NCBI RefSeq assembly: GCF_001434465.1
Contig: NZ_AZGE01000014.1
Span: 1 to 44,659 of the forward strand
Origin: Limosilactobacillus oris DSM 4864
GTDB lineage: Bacteria; Bacillota; Bacilli; Lactobacillales; Lactobacillaceae
DNA: 44,659 nucleotides
Direction of reading: 5' to 3'
The position numbers and the translations under genes are program-made. The notes beneath the pieces are model-generated. The model had not been told where the DNA came from and did not search any database. It saw only the letters and a program-made list of their open reading frames with translations. Positions 33,726 through 41,872 of this stretch are shown in pieces (position 1 is the stretch's first letter; every line of letters starts with the position of its first letter).

Positions 33726-35804
33726 CTAGTCCAGCTGCTTGGCCTTATCAACCGGGACGTTTGGCGTCACGGTCTGACCAAACCAGTAGTCGACGGCGTT
33801 CCCGTTTCCGGCCGGGTCGTCGGTCCACCGGCTCAGCACTACCAGCTCGTGACCGTTAAGCGCTGGCTGAACCGTGAATTGCGCGTTGAAGCCAGACTGG
33901 CCGGCGTTGTAAGTATCCGGAAAGGCTCGGGCAACATCCGGGCGGGTGCTGTTGGCAGCCGTTACCTTGACCCGCTGGACTTCCCGGTTAGTCGTCCGGT
34001 CAAAAAGCAGCAGGTAGTGGTACGGCCGGCCCAGCGACTGGCTCGTCGCGTGCCAACCACTAGCATAAACCACGTTGCCCTGGATGGCGAAGCTGTCCAG
34101 ATTCGCGCGGTTCGCGGTGTCGCGATAAAGCGTTACCGGGGCGAACCAGTAATCCACGTAGTTGCTATTGGCATCCTGGGTTGCACTCCACCGGCTAACA
34201 ATTTGGAGGGGCTGGTTCCCCATTCCCGGTACTAGCTGGAGGTCCACATTGAAGCCGGACTGCCCGGCCGTAACGATTCCCGGAAAGGCCCGGGTTAGGT
34301 CAGGACGGCTGGCATACTGTTTAGTTGTATACCGCAGGAGCTCGTGCCCGGTTTGGGCGTTCAGAATAATCAAGGTGTGGTAAGGGCGCCCAATCGACTG
34401 GTTCGTGGCGTGCCAACCAGCAATATGGAGTTTGCCATTTTGCACATTGACACTATCCAGGTACCCCTGGTTGCGGTGGTCACTCAACAGCTGTTGGGGC
34501 GCAAACCAGTAGTCCACGTAATCGCGGTTTGAATCTGCCGTGCTGGAGTAGCGGCTGATGAACTGGATGTTATCCGTAACCATTGCTGGCAAGAGCGGGA
34601 CGTCCACACTAAAGCCAGCGTGGTCCGCCCCAAGAATTGTCGGGTAGGCCTTAGCCAGGTCAGGACGGGCCACGGCGGCAACGTCCGGGATCCGGGTTAA
34701 CTCCCGGCCCTGGCTGGCGTCCCAAATAATCAGCGTATGGTGGTTCTTGCCGAGGGCCTGGTTCGTGGCGTGCCAGCCGTTAACCTGGAAGTGACCATTG
34801 ACGTACTGAACACTGTCAATCCAGGCATGGTTACCGTGGTCAGCGTTGATACGGTTAAACCAGTGGTCAATCCGCTGGCCCTCACCATTAATAAAATCGC
34901 TGGAATAACGGGCAATAATCGTTAAATCATCCCCAGCGGCGGACAACGGAATGATAATGTCCTGGTTGAAGCCGGACTGCAAGCTGCCGTAGACGTTCCG
35001 GTAGGCCGCTTGGACATCAGGCCGGTTGACCGGGTCAATCGCTACCCGCTTGATTTCACGCCCACGAGTGTTGTCGAACACAATCAGCCAGCCATACGGC
35101 ATCAGTGACGAAGCACCGCTGGCGTGCCAACCAGCAACGTGGATGGCCGCCTCAGTTGCGGAGGTCTGGCGGATTGAATAGCCATCCAGGCTCCCATAAT
35201 TCTGCTGGTAGTCCTGGGTATTAGGAGTGTACGGCTGGTAAAGCTGAATCGTGGTCGTGACGTTGGACTGCAGAGTATACCCCTGCAAATCCGGCACCCG
35301 CCGCATGTTACTCAACCCCTGCTGGGAAAGCTGGAGACGGTAGGTACCAGCCGTCGTTGGCTGGCTGACCACCTGCCCCGCCTGGTTGGTAATGAAAAGG
35401 TCGCCAAGCTGGGGGTGGTAGGTGTAAATCAACGTTTCGTTGCGGTAAACACCGATCGTGTAGTTCCGCGGGTTTTGCACCTGGTTCGACGGCAGCTTGG
35501 TAGGGCCGTTCAACGTGCTGGTAGTGGTTTCCCAACTCGTAGTATTCGCAGCAGCATAGCTAACTGCCGTGTTGGCCGGCTGAGCAAGCGTGTTTTGTGT
35601 GGCCGAAGTCGCGTCGGCAGGCGTAGCGGTGCTGGTTGACGGCGCTGGTACGCTACTGTTAACTTGACTCGTCTGTGGCGTGGCAACCACAGTATTATCG
35701 TCAGCGGATGCAGAAGTCGTTGTGACAACGATACCGGCAAAGGCTACCAAAGTCGCGGTAACCCAGAGTTTACCGGCTTTATATAATTTCTTACGTTCTT
35801 TCAT
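33726..35804 (-). CDS. Secreted KxYKxGKxW-signal protein with one MBG-like module and four RDV repeats
   Basis: 692 residues. KLYKAGKLW at 6-14 is the KxYKxGKxW signal, with cleavage expected near residue 34; residues 35-95 are a T/S/A/Q-rich linker. One MBG-like module spans about 98-190, then four repeats of about 110-120 residues begin near 203, 326, 447 and 567. Each has GWHA(S/T), RPD(V/L), 12 residues, (S/A)GF, 19-20 residues, R(Y/W)S/T and (V/I)D(Y/H)WF. This is the RDV repeat described from the N-terminal region of L. reuteri GH70 glucansucrases. No catalytic domain, LPxTG or other anchor is seen. Probably binds glucan or the cell surface (inference). Paralogue of the 1212-residue protein upstream. 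Confidence 0.85.
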   Translation of the reverse strand: MKERKKLYKAGKLWVTATLVAFAGIVVTTTSASADDNTVVATPQTSQVNSSVPAPSTSTATPADATSATQNTLAQPANTAVSYAAANTTSWETTTSTLNGPTKLPSNQVQNPRNYTIGVYRNETLIYTYHPQLGDLFITNQAGQVVSQPTTAGTYRLQLSQQGLSNMRRVPDLQGYTLQSNVTTTIQLYQPYTPNTQDYQQNYGSLDGYSIRQTSATEAAIHVAGWHASGASSLMPYGWLIVFDNTRGREIKRVAIDPVNRPDVQAAYRNVYGSLQSGFNQDIIIPLSAAGDDLTIIARYSSDFINGEGQRIDHWFNRINADHGNHAWIDSVQYVNGHFQVNGWHATNQALGKNHHTLIIWDASQGRELTRIPDVAAVARPDLAKAYPTILGADHAGFSVDVPLLPAMVTDNIQFISRYSSTADSNRDYVDYWFAPQQLLSDHRNQGYLDSVNVQNGKLHIAGWHATNQSIGRPYHTLIILNAQTGHELLRYTTKQYASRPDLTRAFPGIVTAGQSGFNVDLQLVPGMGNQPLQIVSRWSATQDANSNYVDYWFAPVTLYRDTANRANLDSFAIQGNVVYASGWHATSQSLGRPYHYLLLFDRTTNREVQRVKVTAANSTRPDVARAFPDTYNAGQSGFNAQFTVQPALNGHELVVLSRWTDDPAGNGNAVDYWFGQTVTPNVPVDKAKQLD

Positions 35805-35900
35805 TTAAATATTTCTCCCCGAATATTTATCTTATCCTTACAAAATTTATTATATGAGGAAAAAGATCAAAATGCCACTATTTTGACGACGCAGGTACTA

Positions 35901-35934
35901 AAAAAGGGACTGGCGAATCATCACCAGTCCCTTT
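35901..35934 (-). terminator. Terminator after tRNA-Asn
   Basis: AAAGGGACTGG / CCAGTCCCTTT stem with TTTTTTAG on the minus strand. Confidence 0.85.
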
Positions 35935-35941
35935 GAATTAG

Positions 35942-36014
35942 CTCCGGCAGTCAGACTCGAACTGACGACAACCTGATTAACAGTCAGGTGCTCTACCAAC
36001 TGAGCTATGCCGGA
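35942..36014 (-). tRNA. tRNA-Asn (anticodon GTT)
   Basis: 73 nt. Acceptor TCCGGCA/TGCCGGA, discriminator G, D arm AGCTCAGTTGGTAGAGC, anticodon arm CCTGA-CTGTTAA-TCAGG, T loop TTCGAGT. CCA not encoded. It stands alone between two paralogous surface-protein genes. Confidence 0.95.
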
Positions 36015-36121
36015 ATAATAACTTAACGAATTAATTATAGCGAATAGTTAATTAATTCGTCAAGCTATTTTTCTGTTTGGGGTAGCTAAGATTGTTACAG
36101 CATGGCGGTTACCCTGCTTGC

Positions 36122-36153
36122 CATTAAAGGCCCGCGCTGACGGGTCTTTAATG
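36122..36153 (-). terminator. Hairpin after the 1212-residue RDV protein gene
   Basis: CATTAAAGGCCCG pairs with CGGGTCTTTAATG; T run poor on the minus strand, so termination may be weak. Confidence 0.5.
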
Positions 36154-36164
36154 TATTTTCTGCC

Positions 36165-39100
36165 TTAGCCTTTAACAATTTCCGCATGGTCCCAAGTTGA
36201 CGCATCAAAGTGATAAATTGGGCTAACCATTTGGTCATAGACTGTCAAATCATTGTCATTTGCATAGTACCGGAAAACAAAGCGGCATTCATCGGTTGGC
36301 TTAATATCTCTAAATATACGGAAGCCATTCTGGAAGCCACTATTGAGACTATTCCAAACATCTGGATAAGCTGCTGCTACATCCGGTCGTTCCATGTCCA
36401 TCGCATTATTCCAGCCTTCCGCTTCTATAAGGTCCCTGTCAACATCCTGACCATTAACCTGGAAAATTATTTCCTCATATCGTGCATGTTTTCTTACTTC
36501 ATTACCATGCATCATCCTCTGATCACGTAAACTCTTATAGTTCCAGTTAGCACAATAGTTGCTAATCATCCAACCTGTAACATCCAAAAGTCTCATTGAT
36601 ATTGGTTGTTTTGTTTCCGAGTCAACATACTCATAAATCACCGGCTTAATGCTGTCAATATGAAAGGCTTTCTTTACGTTGTGGTTATCCGGTGAATTGA
36701 CCCCACCGGCAGGAATTACCGGTGCTTCTGGTGTAACGGGCTGGTTGCCAAACCAGTAGTCGACCGCGTTGCCGTTTCCGGCCGGGTCATCCGTCCACCG
36801 ACTCAAGATCACTAGCCGGTGCCCATTAACGCTGGAATCAACGATGAATTGGACATTAAAGCCCGCATGATCAGCGTTGTAAACACCAGGGAAGGCTTGG
36901 GCGACATCCGGACGGTTGTTGTTATCCGTGACTTCACGCCGCTGGACTTCCCGGTTAGCCGTTTGGTCGAAGAGGATGATGTAGTGGTGTCCCCGTCCCA
37001 GCGACTGGGTCGTAGCGTGCCAACCGGCTGCCGAAATTACTGCTCCCTGAGCGGTAAAGCCATCGAGGGCCGCGCGGTTGCTGAGGTCAGGGTATAACTG
37101 TTGCGGTGCAAACCAGTAGTCAACATAGTTGCTGTTGGAGTCGGCCGTGGCACTCCACCGGCTGATAATCCGGATTGGCTGGTCGCCCATGCCCGCTGTC
37201 AATGCAATATCCCCACTAAAGCCGTTCTGGGCCGCGGTGATAACTCCAGGGAAGACACGGGTCAGGTCTGGCCGGCTAACCGGCTGGCTGCTCGTGTAGC
37301 GACCCAGTTCACGACCGGTGTTAGCGTTCAAAACGATAATCGAGTGGTACGGCCGCCCGATTGACTGGTTGGTAACGTGCCAGCCAGCAATATGAAGTTT
37401 GCCATTTTGAACATTAATGTTATCTAAGTACGCTTGGTTGCGGTGGTCAGCTAGCAGCTGCTGGGGCCCAAGCCAGTAGTCAACATAGTCCTGGTTACCT
37501 GCTTCGTCGGTGCTGTAACGACTAATAAATTGAATTTGGTCGTTAGCCATTTCCGGTAGCAGTTTCAGGTCAGCACTGAAGCCTGAATGGTCAGCCATCA
37601 CAATCGTTGGGTAGACACCAGGGATGTCTGGACGATTGACGGTAACGTTATTAACCCGTTCAAGTTCCCGTCCCTGGGTTGCGTCCCAAACAATAATGGA
37701 GTGGTACGGCTTCCCCAGTGCGGTATTAGTGGCGTGCCAGCCAGCAACATGGAGCTGACCATTGGCAAACTGAACACTATCCACGTAAGCATGGTTGCCG
37801 TGATCAACGTTCATCCGGTCAAACCAGTGGTCAATCCGTTGGCCCTCACCACTGACCGCATCACTAGAGTAGCGGGCAATTATGGTAAGGTCATCGCCAG
37901 CGTTGGCTAATGGAATCAAGATATCCTGGTCAAAACCGGATTGAAGGCTGCCGTAAACATTAGGGTAGGCTGCTTGGACGTCCGGCCGGTTAACCGGCTT
38001 GATTTGAACCCGCTTGATTTCATGACCGAGGGTGTTATCAAAGACAATCAGCCAACCATTCGGCATGACGGCCGACGCTCCACTGGCGTGCCAACCGGCA
38101 ACGTGCAGAGCCGCTTCACTATCTGAAACCTGGCGGATTGAGTGACCATCTAGCGAGCCGAAGTTCTGCTTATAATCCTCTGCTGTCGGTACGTATGGCT
38201 GGTAAAGCTGAATCGATTTTGTCACAGCATTTTCCGGCTGATAATACATAGCGACGGGGTCATCTTCAAGACTAATAAGCAAGCGATCTTCTTTCAACGT
38301 ATAGTTCCCAGCTATTGTAGGATGTGTAACATCATTGCCATTTTGATCGACAAGTTTAAAATCACCTGCTTTAAGATGGTAAGTATAAACTGGTGTCCCA
38401 TTATAGAAGAGAGTAACGCTATACTTGCTTAGATCAAATCCCTGATTTAATTCAATCTTTGACGGTCCATTAAGTTTCGCCGTTGCATTCACCCAAATAC
38501 GGTACTTAACGGCGTTCTTTGTATTAAAGTGGTATTGAAGATTGCCGCCAAGCTGGCTATTTAGCCGGTTTAAAGCTGATTCAGTTAAGCTAACGTAATA
38601 TGTGCCAGGTTGTGTTGGCGTAACTTGATTTCCATTCTCATCAAAGAAGGCTAAGTCACCATCTTGCAATGAAATTTCTTGCTGATTACTTCCTAATACG
38701 TATTTTAAAGTGTAGTCGCTGAGCTTAATGTAATCATCGGCGCCTAAACAGCTGTTCTGAGGAGTGGCGCTTAGCGAAAGCTGCCCTTGACCAGCCTTAA
38801 CAATTATTTTAGCCAAGCCAACGCTTAGCCCTATCAATTCATCCCTGTGATTGTTCAGATTATAAATGCTCTTAATAAATGGATACTGGCGTTGAATATT
38901 CTCAATACCTTGCTCAGTAACATAGATACCATATTGTTTTTCCAAGGCACTATTAGAAAAATTACCGTCTAGCCCAACCTGTTGCGGGTCAACATTCTTT
39001 CCCTCCTCGTCTACATACTCCAAGTCACCAGCAACAGGATGATAAGTTGCGATTTGCTTAATACTATATTGTGACATTATTTTAACTGTAACATCACTTG

Positions 39101-39803
39101 GATTCAGTGCAGGTACGGATTGACCATTATAAGTGTAAACATGATTTTCAGGACTATCATTAAAAGCTGTTTCAATACCGAGGTCAGTAGCTTCTTTAAG
39201 GTACACATCAATACCAAATCTGGAATCAAAATCGTAATGGTGCTCATCATCAGCTGCGTTAATATGTGCTAACCCAGCTGCTGTCAGGTTAATGGAATAT
39301 GCACCAGCGGCACTTGGACTATCGGAAACCTGGTTGCCATTTTTATCAAAGAGTCCTAAGTCTCCAGCTACAGGTTGATAATCCTTTGCTCCGTTTAGGG
39401 TTAGCTTAAATGAGCTGGGATCATAATTACTCAATGAGAACTGACCAGCATATGTATAGTCATTTACATTAGGGTTATCCGTAAACATATACAGGCCCTT
39501 GTTATAAGGAGTTGCTGCTGCAAGGTTTGTAAATATCCCTGAGGTGGAACCTGATTCTAACTGATTGCTTGCAACTACTTGTTGATAATTAGGTGTCGAA
39601 GTCGCCTGAGTAGACTGTAAGTCTGTATTCGCCGTCGCTGCTTGACCATTATCAGTGGTCACTGCCGCACTTGCCTGCGGTGCCGCATTCACCGTGTCAT
39701 CAGCCGCTGCGGGACTGGCTGCCAGCACAACTCCCGCAAATGCAAACAGGGTTGCGGTGACCCACAGTTTACCGGCCTTATATAGTTTCTTGTGTTCTTT
39801 CAT
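36165..39803 (-). CDS. Large secreted KxYKxGKxW-signal protein with MBG-like modules and five RDV repeats
   Basis: 1212 residues. Signal with KLYKAGKLW at 6-14, nearly identical to that of the 692-residue paralogue. Four MBG-like modules (about 103-205, 215-340, 352-442, 443-535), each built around GD(L/F)...D..GN.V...AG.Y, come before four well-kept RDV repeats (RPD at 606, 724, 844, 964). After a linker near 1020-1070 a fifth, diverged repeat (1073-1190) keeps VTGW and RPDVAAAYPDVWNSLNSGF but has lost the rest. No LPxTG anchor and no enzyme domain. The RDV core is GC-rich and close to the paralogue's; MBG modules and C terminus are visibly AT-richer, a mosaic gene. Glucan or surface binding is inferred only. 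Confidence 0.85.
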   Translation of the reverse strand: MKEHKKLYKAGKLWVTATLFAFAGVVLAASPAAADDTVNAAPQASAAVTTDNGQAATANTDLQSTQATSTPNYQQVVASNQLESGSTSGIFTNLAAATPYNKGLYMFTDNPNVNDYTYAGQFSLSNYDPSSFKLTLNGAKDYQPVAGDLGLFDKNGNQVSDSPSAAGAYSINLTAAGLAHINAADDEHHYDFDSRFGIDVYLKEATDLGIETAFNDSPENHVYTYNGQSVPALNPSDVTVKIMSQYSIKQIATYHPVAGDLEYVDEEGKNVDPQQVGLDGNFSNSALEKQYGIYVTEQGIENIQRQYPFIKSIYNLNNHRDELIGLSVGLAKIIVKAGQGQLSLSATPQNSCLGADDYIKLSDYTLKYVLGSNQQEISLQDGDLAFFDENGNQVTPTQPGTYYVSLTESALNRLNSQLGGNLQYHFNTKNAVKYRIWVNATAKLNGPSKIELNQGFDLSKYSVTLFYNGTPVYTYHLKAGDFKLVDQNGNDVTHPTIAGNYTLKEDRLLISLEDDPVAMYYQPENAVTKSIQLYQPYVPTAEDYKQNFGSLDGHSIRQVSDSEAALHVAGWHASGASAVMPNGWLIVFDNTLGHEIKRVQIKPVNRPDVQAAYPNVYGSLQSGFDQDILIPLANAGDDLTIIARYSSDAVSGEGQRIDHWFDRMNVDHGNHAYVDSVQFANGQLHVAGWHATNTALGKPYHSIIVWDATQGRELERVNNVTVNRPDIPGVYPTIVMADHSGFSADLKLLPEMANDQIQFISRYSTDEAGNQDYVDYWLGPQQLLADHRNQAYLDNINVQNGKLHIAGWHVTNQSIGRPYHSIIVLNANTGRELGRYTSSQPVSRPDLTRVFPGVITAAQNGFSGDIALTAGMGDQPIRIISRWSATADSNSNYVDYWFAPQQLYPDLSNRAALDGFTAQGAVISAAGWHATTQSLGRGHHYIILFDQTANREVQRREVTDNNNRPDVAQAFPGVYNADHAGFNVQFIVDSSVNGHRLVILSRWTDDPAGNGNAVDYWFGNQPVTPEAPVIPAGGVNSPDNHNVKKAFHIDSIKPVIYEYVDSETKQPISMRLLDVTGWMISNYCANWNYKSLRDQRMMHGNEVRKHARYEEIIFQVNGQDVDRDLIEAEGWNNAMDMERPDVAAAYPDVWNSLNSGFQNGFRIFRDIKPTDECRFVFRYYANDNDLTVYDQMVSPIYHFDASTWDHAEIVKG

Positions 39804-40125
39804 GATTGACCTCCCAATTGATCAAGTAATCTACAAAGTTATTATATTGAACCGCCAATTGAATTGGTATCACTTTCATTGAGCGGCGATATACTGCAGT
39901 GACGGCACCAAAATGCAGCAAGTCGTGGTTGAAATCTTCTTTTATAAAGGAAAAATCGTTTGCAAAATCATCCCCGCTTTTGCGAACGCTTTCCCCCTTT
40001 TTCTAATCGTAAATCTGTCAACGAACGGATTGTTAAGCTAACTGCTTTTTGTTAAAATATGCCTCTGGAAAATCTTCCCTTTCATCCCAAATTCAATTAT
40101 TGTTAATCATGGGGAGGTTTCCGCA
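39804..40125. promoter_or_regulatory. Divergent regulatory region between the RDV gene and the response-regulator relic
   Basis: Contents seen: a -10 TATAAT for the RDV gene (minus, 39841-39846; -35 unclear), a CCAATT-G-AATTGG palindrome at 39855-39867, an 11-base inverted repeat CGTTTGCAAAA / TTTTGCGAACG (39957-39967 with 39978-39988, one mismatch), and a plus-strand promoter TTGTTA-17-TAAAAT at 40030-40058. Two dyads in 130 bases suggest a regulated promoter. Confidence 0.5.
40030..40058 (+). promoter_or_regulatory. Promoter of the response-regulator relic
   Basis: TTGTTA, 17 bases, TAAAAT; 67 bases before the ATG at 40126, which is preceded by GGGGAGG. Confidence 0.6.
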
Positions 40126-40874
40126 ATGAACTTTTTTATCTTAGAAGATCAATGGATCGAGCAAATTAATTTGGAAAAGGTACTCAACTCAATCGCTAAG
40201 GAGCAGCAAATTGCCGTTGCCACCATCAAGGCTTACGCAACGGTCGACGAATTAACCGCCCACTTGCCAGCGCCGAGCATGGATAACGTCTACCTGCTCG
40301 GCCTCGAAGTCGCCGGCGACACCAAGGCCGGGCTAAAAGTTAGCCGGTTGGTCCGCCAATACGACCCGTACGCCACCATTATCTTTATCACGGTGCACGA
40401 CGAATTATTACCGGCCACTTATCGCTACCAAGCAGCCGCCCTGGACTTTATTTCCAAAGGCACGGCCAATATCACTGAACGCCTCCGGCAAGACATTGTG
40501 CTCGTCAACCAAAAAATCAAGCAGATAAAACAGCTCAACCAGCCTACCATCCTGTTGAAAATTGGGACCGGCTATACCCGGATTGCCCTGGCCGACATCC
40601 TCTACTTTGCCCCAACCCCCGCAACTCGCACCAGTCATTTCTCTACTTGACGAATGGCCAGCAAGTCACGGTGCACGGTTCATTGACGAGTCTGGAACAC
40701 GGCAGCCAATTCTTTTTCCGCAGTCACCGGCACTGCCTGATTAATATTACCAAGGTGAGTCAGATTAACACCCATGACCATACAGTAGTGCTGGGGCTTA
40801 CCCCCCCCCCACATTTGTCCCCTTTCACGGCTCAAAACCGCGGCCCTGCTCAATCAGCTCGCCACGGTAACTAA
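40126..40874 (+). pseudogene. Decayed AgrA/ComE-type LytTR response regulator
   Basis: The first frame gives a receiver domain (FFILEDQ, AGLKVSRLVRQYDPYATIIFIT, YQAAALDFI) and the start of a LytTR domain up to ADILYFAPTP, then stops at about 40650. The rest (FLYLTNGQQVTVHGSLTSLE, FRSHRHCLINI) is in the -1 frame from about 40634, so about one base is missing around the C5 run at 40615-40619. The expected phosphoacceptor of the LLDIEL-type strand is Gly59 in YLLGLEV. The 3' end is lost: after TVVLGL the frame enters a C10 tract and the 82-bp repeat. No histidine kinase or peptide gene is adjacent. Such regulators control bacteriocin or adhesion genes. Confidence 0.8.
40801..40810 (+). repeat. 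C10 homopolymer tract
   Basis: Ten consecutive C between TTA and ACATTT, within the 3' end of the response-regulator relic. The longest homopolymer of G/C I noticed in the window. Confidence 0.85.
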
Positions 40875-40900
40875 CACTAAAATCAACTAACCTTCGCCCC
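40819..40900 (+). repeat. 82-bp repeat, copy 1
   Basis: Closely similar to 44515-44596 (roughly 85% by eye): CCCCTTTCaCGGCTCAaAAC, then CCGCGGCCC, GCTCAATCAGCT, CGGTAACT and an AAAAT(C/A)AACTAA end. Contains inverted CCGCGG-type words. Not recognised. Confidence 0.7.
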
Positions 40901-40977
40901 AATTACGGCGAAGCATCCAAAAGCATCCTGCTGCTTTGCCTATCGCGCACACAGTTATTTTAAGATGCAATCACCAA
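40901..40977. other. Unassigned sequence between two repeats
   Basis: No gene, hairpin of note or known signal seen. Confidence 0.3.
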
Positions 40978-41156
40978 GAGGCTGGGAGAAAACTTCATTT
41001 TCTCACCAGCCTCTTGCTAGCTCTTAACTATTATAAAGATAACGTGGAAAATAACCACAAGGCTAGTGTCTAGCTACGAACGATAGCCGACCCGTGCCGT
41101 GTCAACTATCGTCCTAGGCTAGTCATACGCCTTGTCAAGAAGGTTATTTTCCACTC
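40978..41156 (+). repeat. 179-bp interspersed repeat, copy B
   Basis: Same element as 12577-12755, same orientation, three differences (41021, 41140, 41150). Flanks differ immediately outside, so it is a discrete unit. Confidence 0.85.
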
Positions 41157-41221
41157 CCTTAGTGATTACTTGCCTGTCAGCTGGCAGATAGGATAAGATA
41201 TGTAGAAATGGAGGGTTAGCA

Positions 41222-41770
41222 ATGATTGAAGTACGAAAAATCACGGGAAAGTCACCGGACTTCGCAAAGATCAAGCGGGTCTACACCACCGTTTTCCCCC
41301 GCCACGAACGACTTCCGCTGGCCTTGCTGAAAATGCGGGCGGCCACGGGCAAGGCAGAATTCTGTAGTATCTCTGAGCGGCAAAACTGGGTTGGCTTCTT
41401 TTATACCGTCTATGATCGCCGGATGGCCTACGTCTTCTTCCTGGCAATCGATCCCCGCTACCACGGCCGGGGTTACGGGAGCGCAGCACTGACGGCAATC
41501 AAGGAGCGGTACGCCGATAAGCTAGTCACCCTGTGTGCTGAGCGCCCGAACGAGGCGGCGGCTAATAATGAGCAGCGCCTGCGCCGCCAGCGGTTTTACA
41601 CCCAAAACGGCTTCGTCAAGACCGGCTACTACACCATTGAGCAGGACGAGGAATTTGACCTGTTGGCGCTGCAAGCAGACGTGAACCCGCAAATCTTCCA
41701 GCAGCTGATGACTCGCTTTTTGACCAAGCGACGGCGCCATTACCTCCCGTTTAAGTTAGTCAAGGAATAA
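41222..41770 (+). CDS. GNAT-family N-acetyltransferase
   Basis: 182 residues. Acetyl-CoA binding core FFLAIDPRYHGRGYGSAAL (R-G-x-G-Y-G type) near 74-92, then FYTQNGFVKTGYYTIEQ, the usual beta-bulge and C-terminal pair. Substrate unknown. GGAGG precedes the ATG. It sits 65 bases after copy B of the 179-bp repeat and is convergent with the dehydratase operon. Confidence 0.87.
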   Translation: MIEVRKITGKSPDFAKIKRVYTTVFPRHERLPLALLKMRAATGKAEFCSISERQNWVGFFYTVYDRRMAYVFFLAIDPRYHGRGYGSAALTAIKERYADKLVTLCAERPNEAAANNEQRLRRQRFYTQNGFVKTGYYTIEQDEEFDLLALQADVNPQIFQQLMTRFLTKRRRHYLPFKLVKE

Positions 41771-41805
41771 GCAGAAAACGAACATCGTGCTATATAGCTA
41801 GACTA

Positions 41806-41845
41806 AAGCGGCCCCCAGCGTTCAATCGAATGCTGGGGGCCGCTT
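41806..41845. terminator. Bidirectional terminator between convergent genes
   Basis: AAGCGGCCCCCAGC and its exact complement, 14 bp, 12-base loop. Confidence 0.75.
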
Positions 41846-41872
41846 AGCGTATCGCCATAGTTCATTGAGAGT

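Noticed and set aside
33726-39803. Glucansucrase (GH70) or other enzyme domain in the RDV proteins
   Set aside because: No catalytic motifs of GH70 and no room outside the repeats and MBG-like modules.
36165-39803. LPxTG or GW-type cell-wall anchor in the RDV proteins
   Set aside because: C termini (KAKQLD and DHAEIVKG) lack LPxTG and hydrophobic tails; GWHA is part of the RDV repeat, not an SH3-type GW module.
40020-40110. Possible PlnC/AgrA-type direct repeats (TACGTTAAT-like) before the response-regulator relic
   Set aside because: Only loose TTGTTAA/GTTAAAA words are present and the ~12-base spacing of true sites is missing; the TTGTTA-17-TAAAAT promoter explains them.
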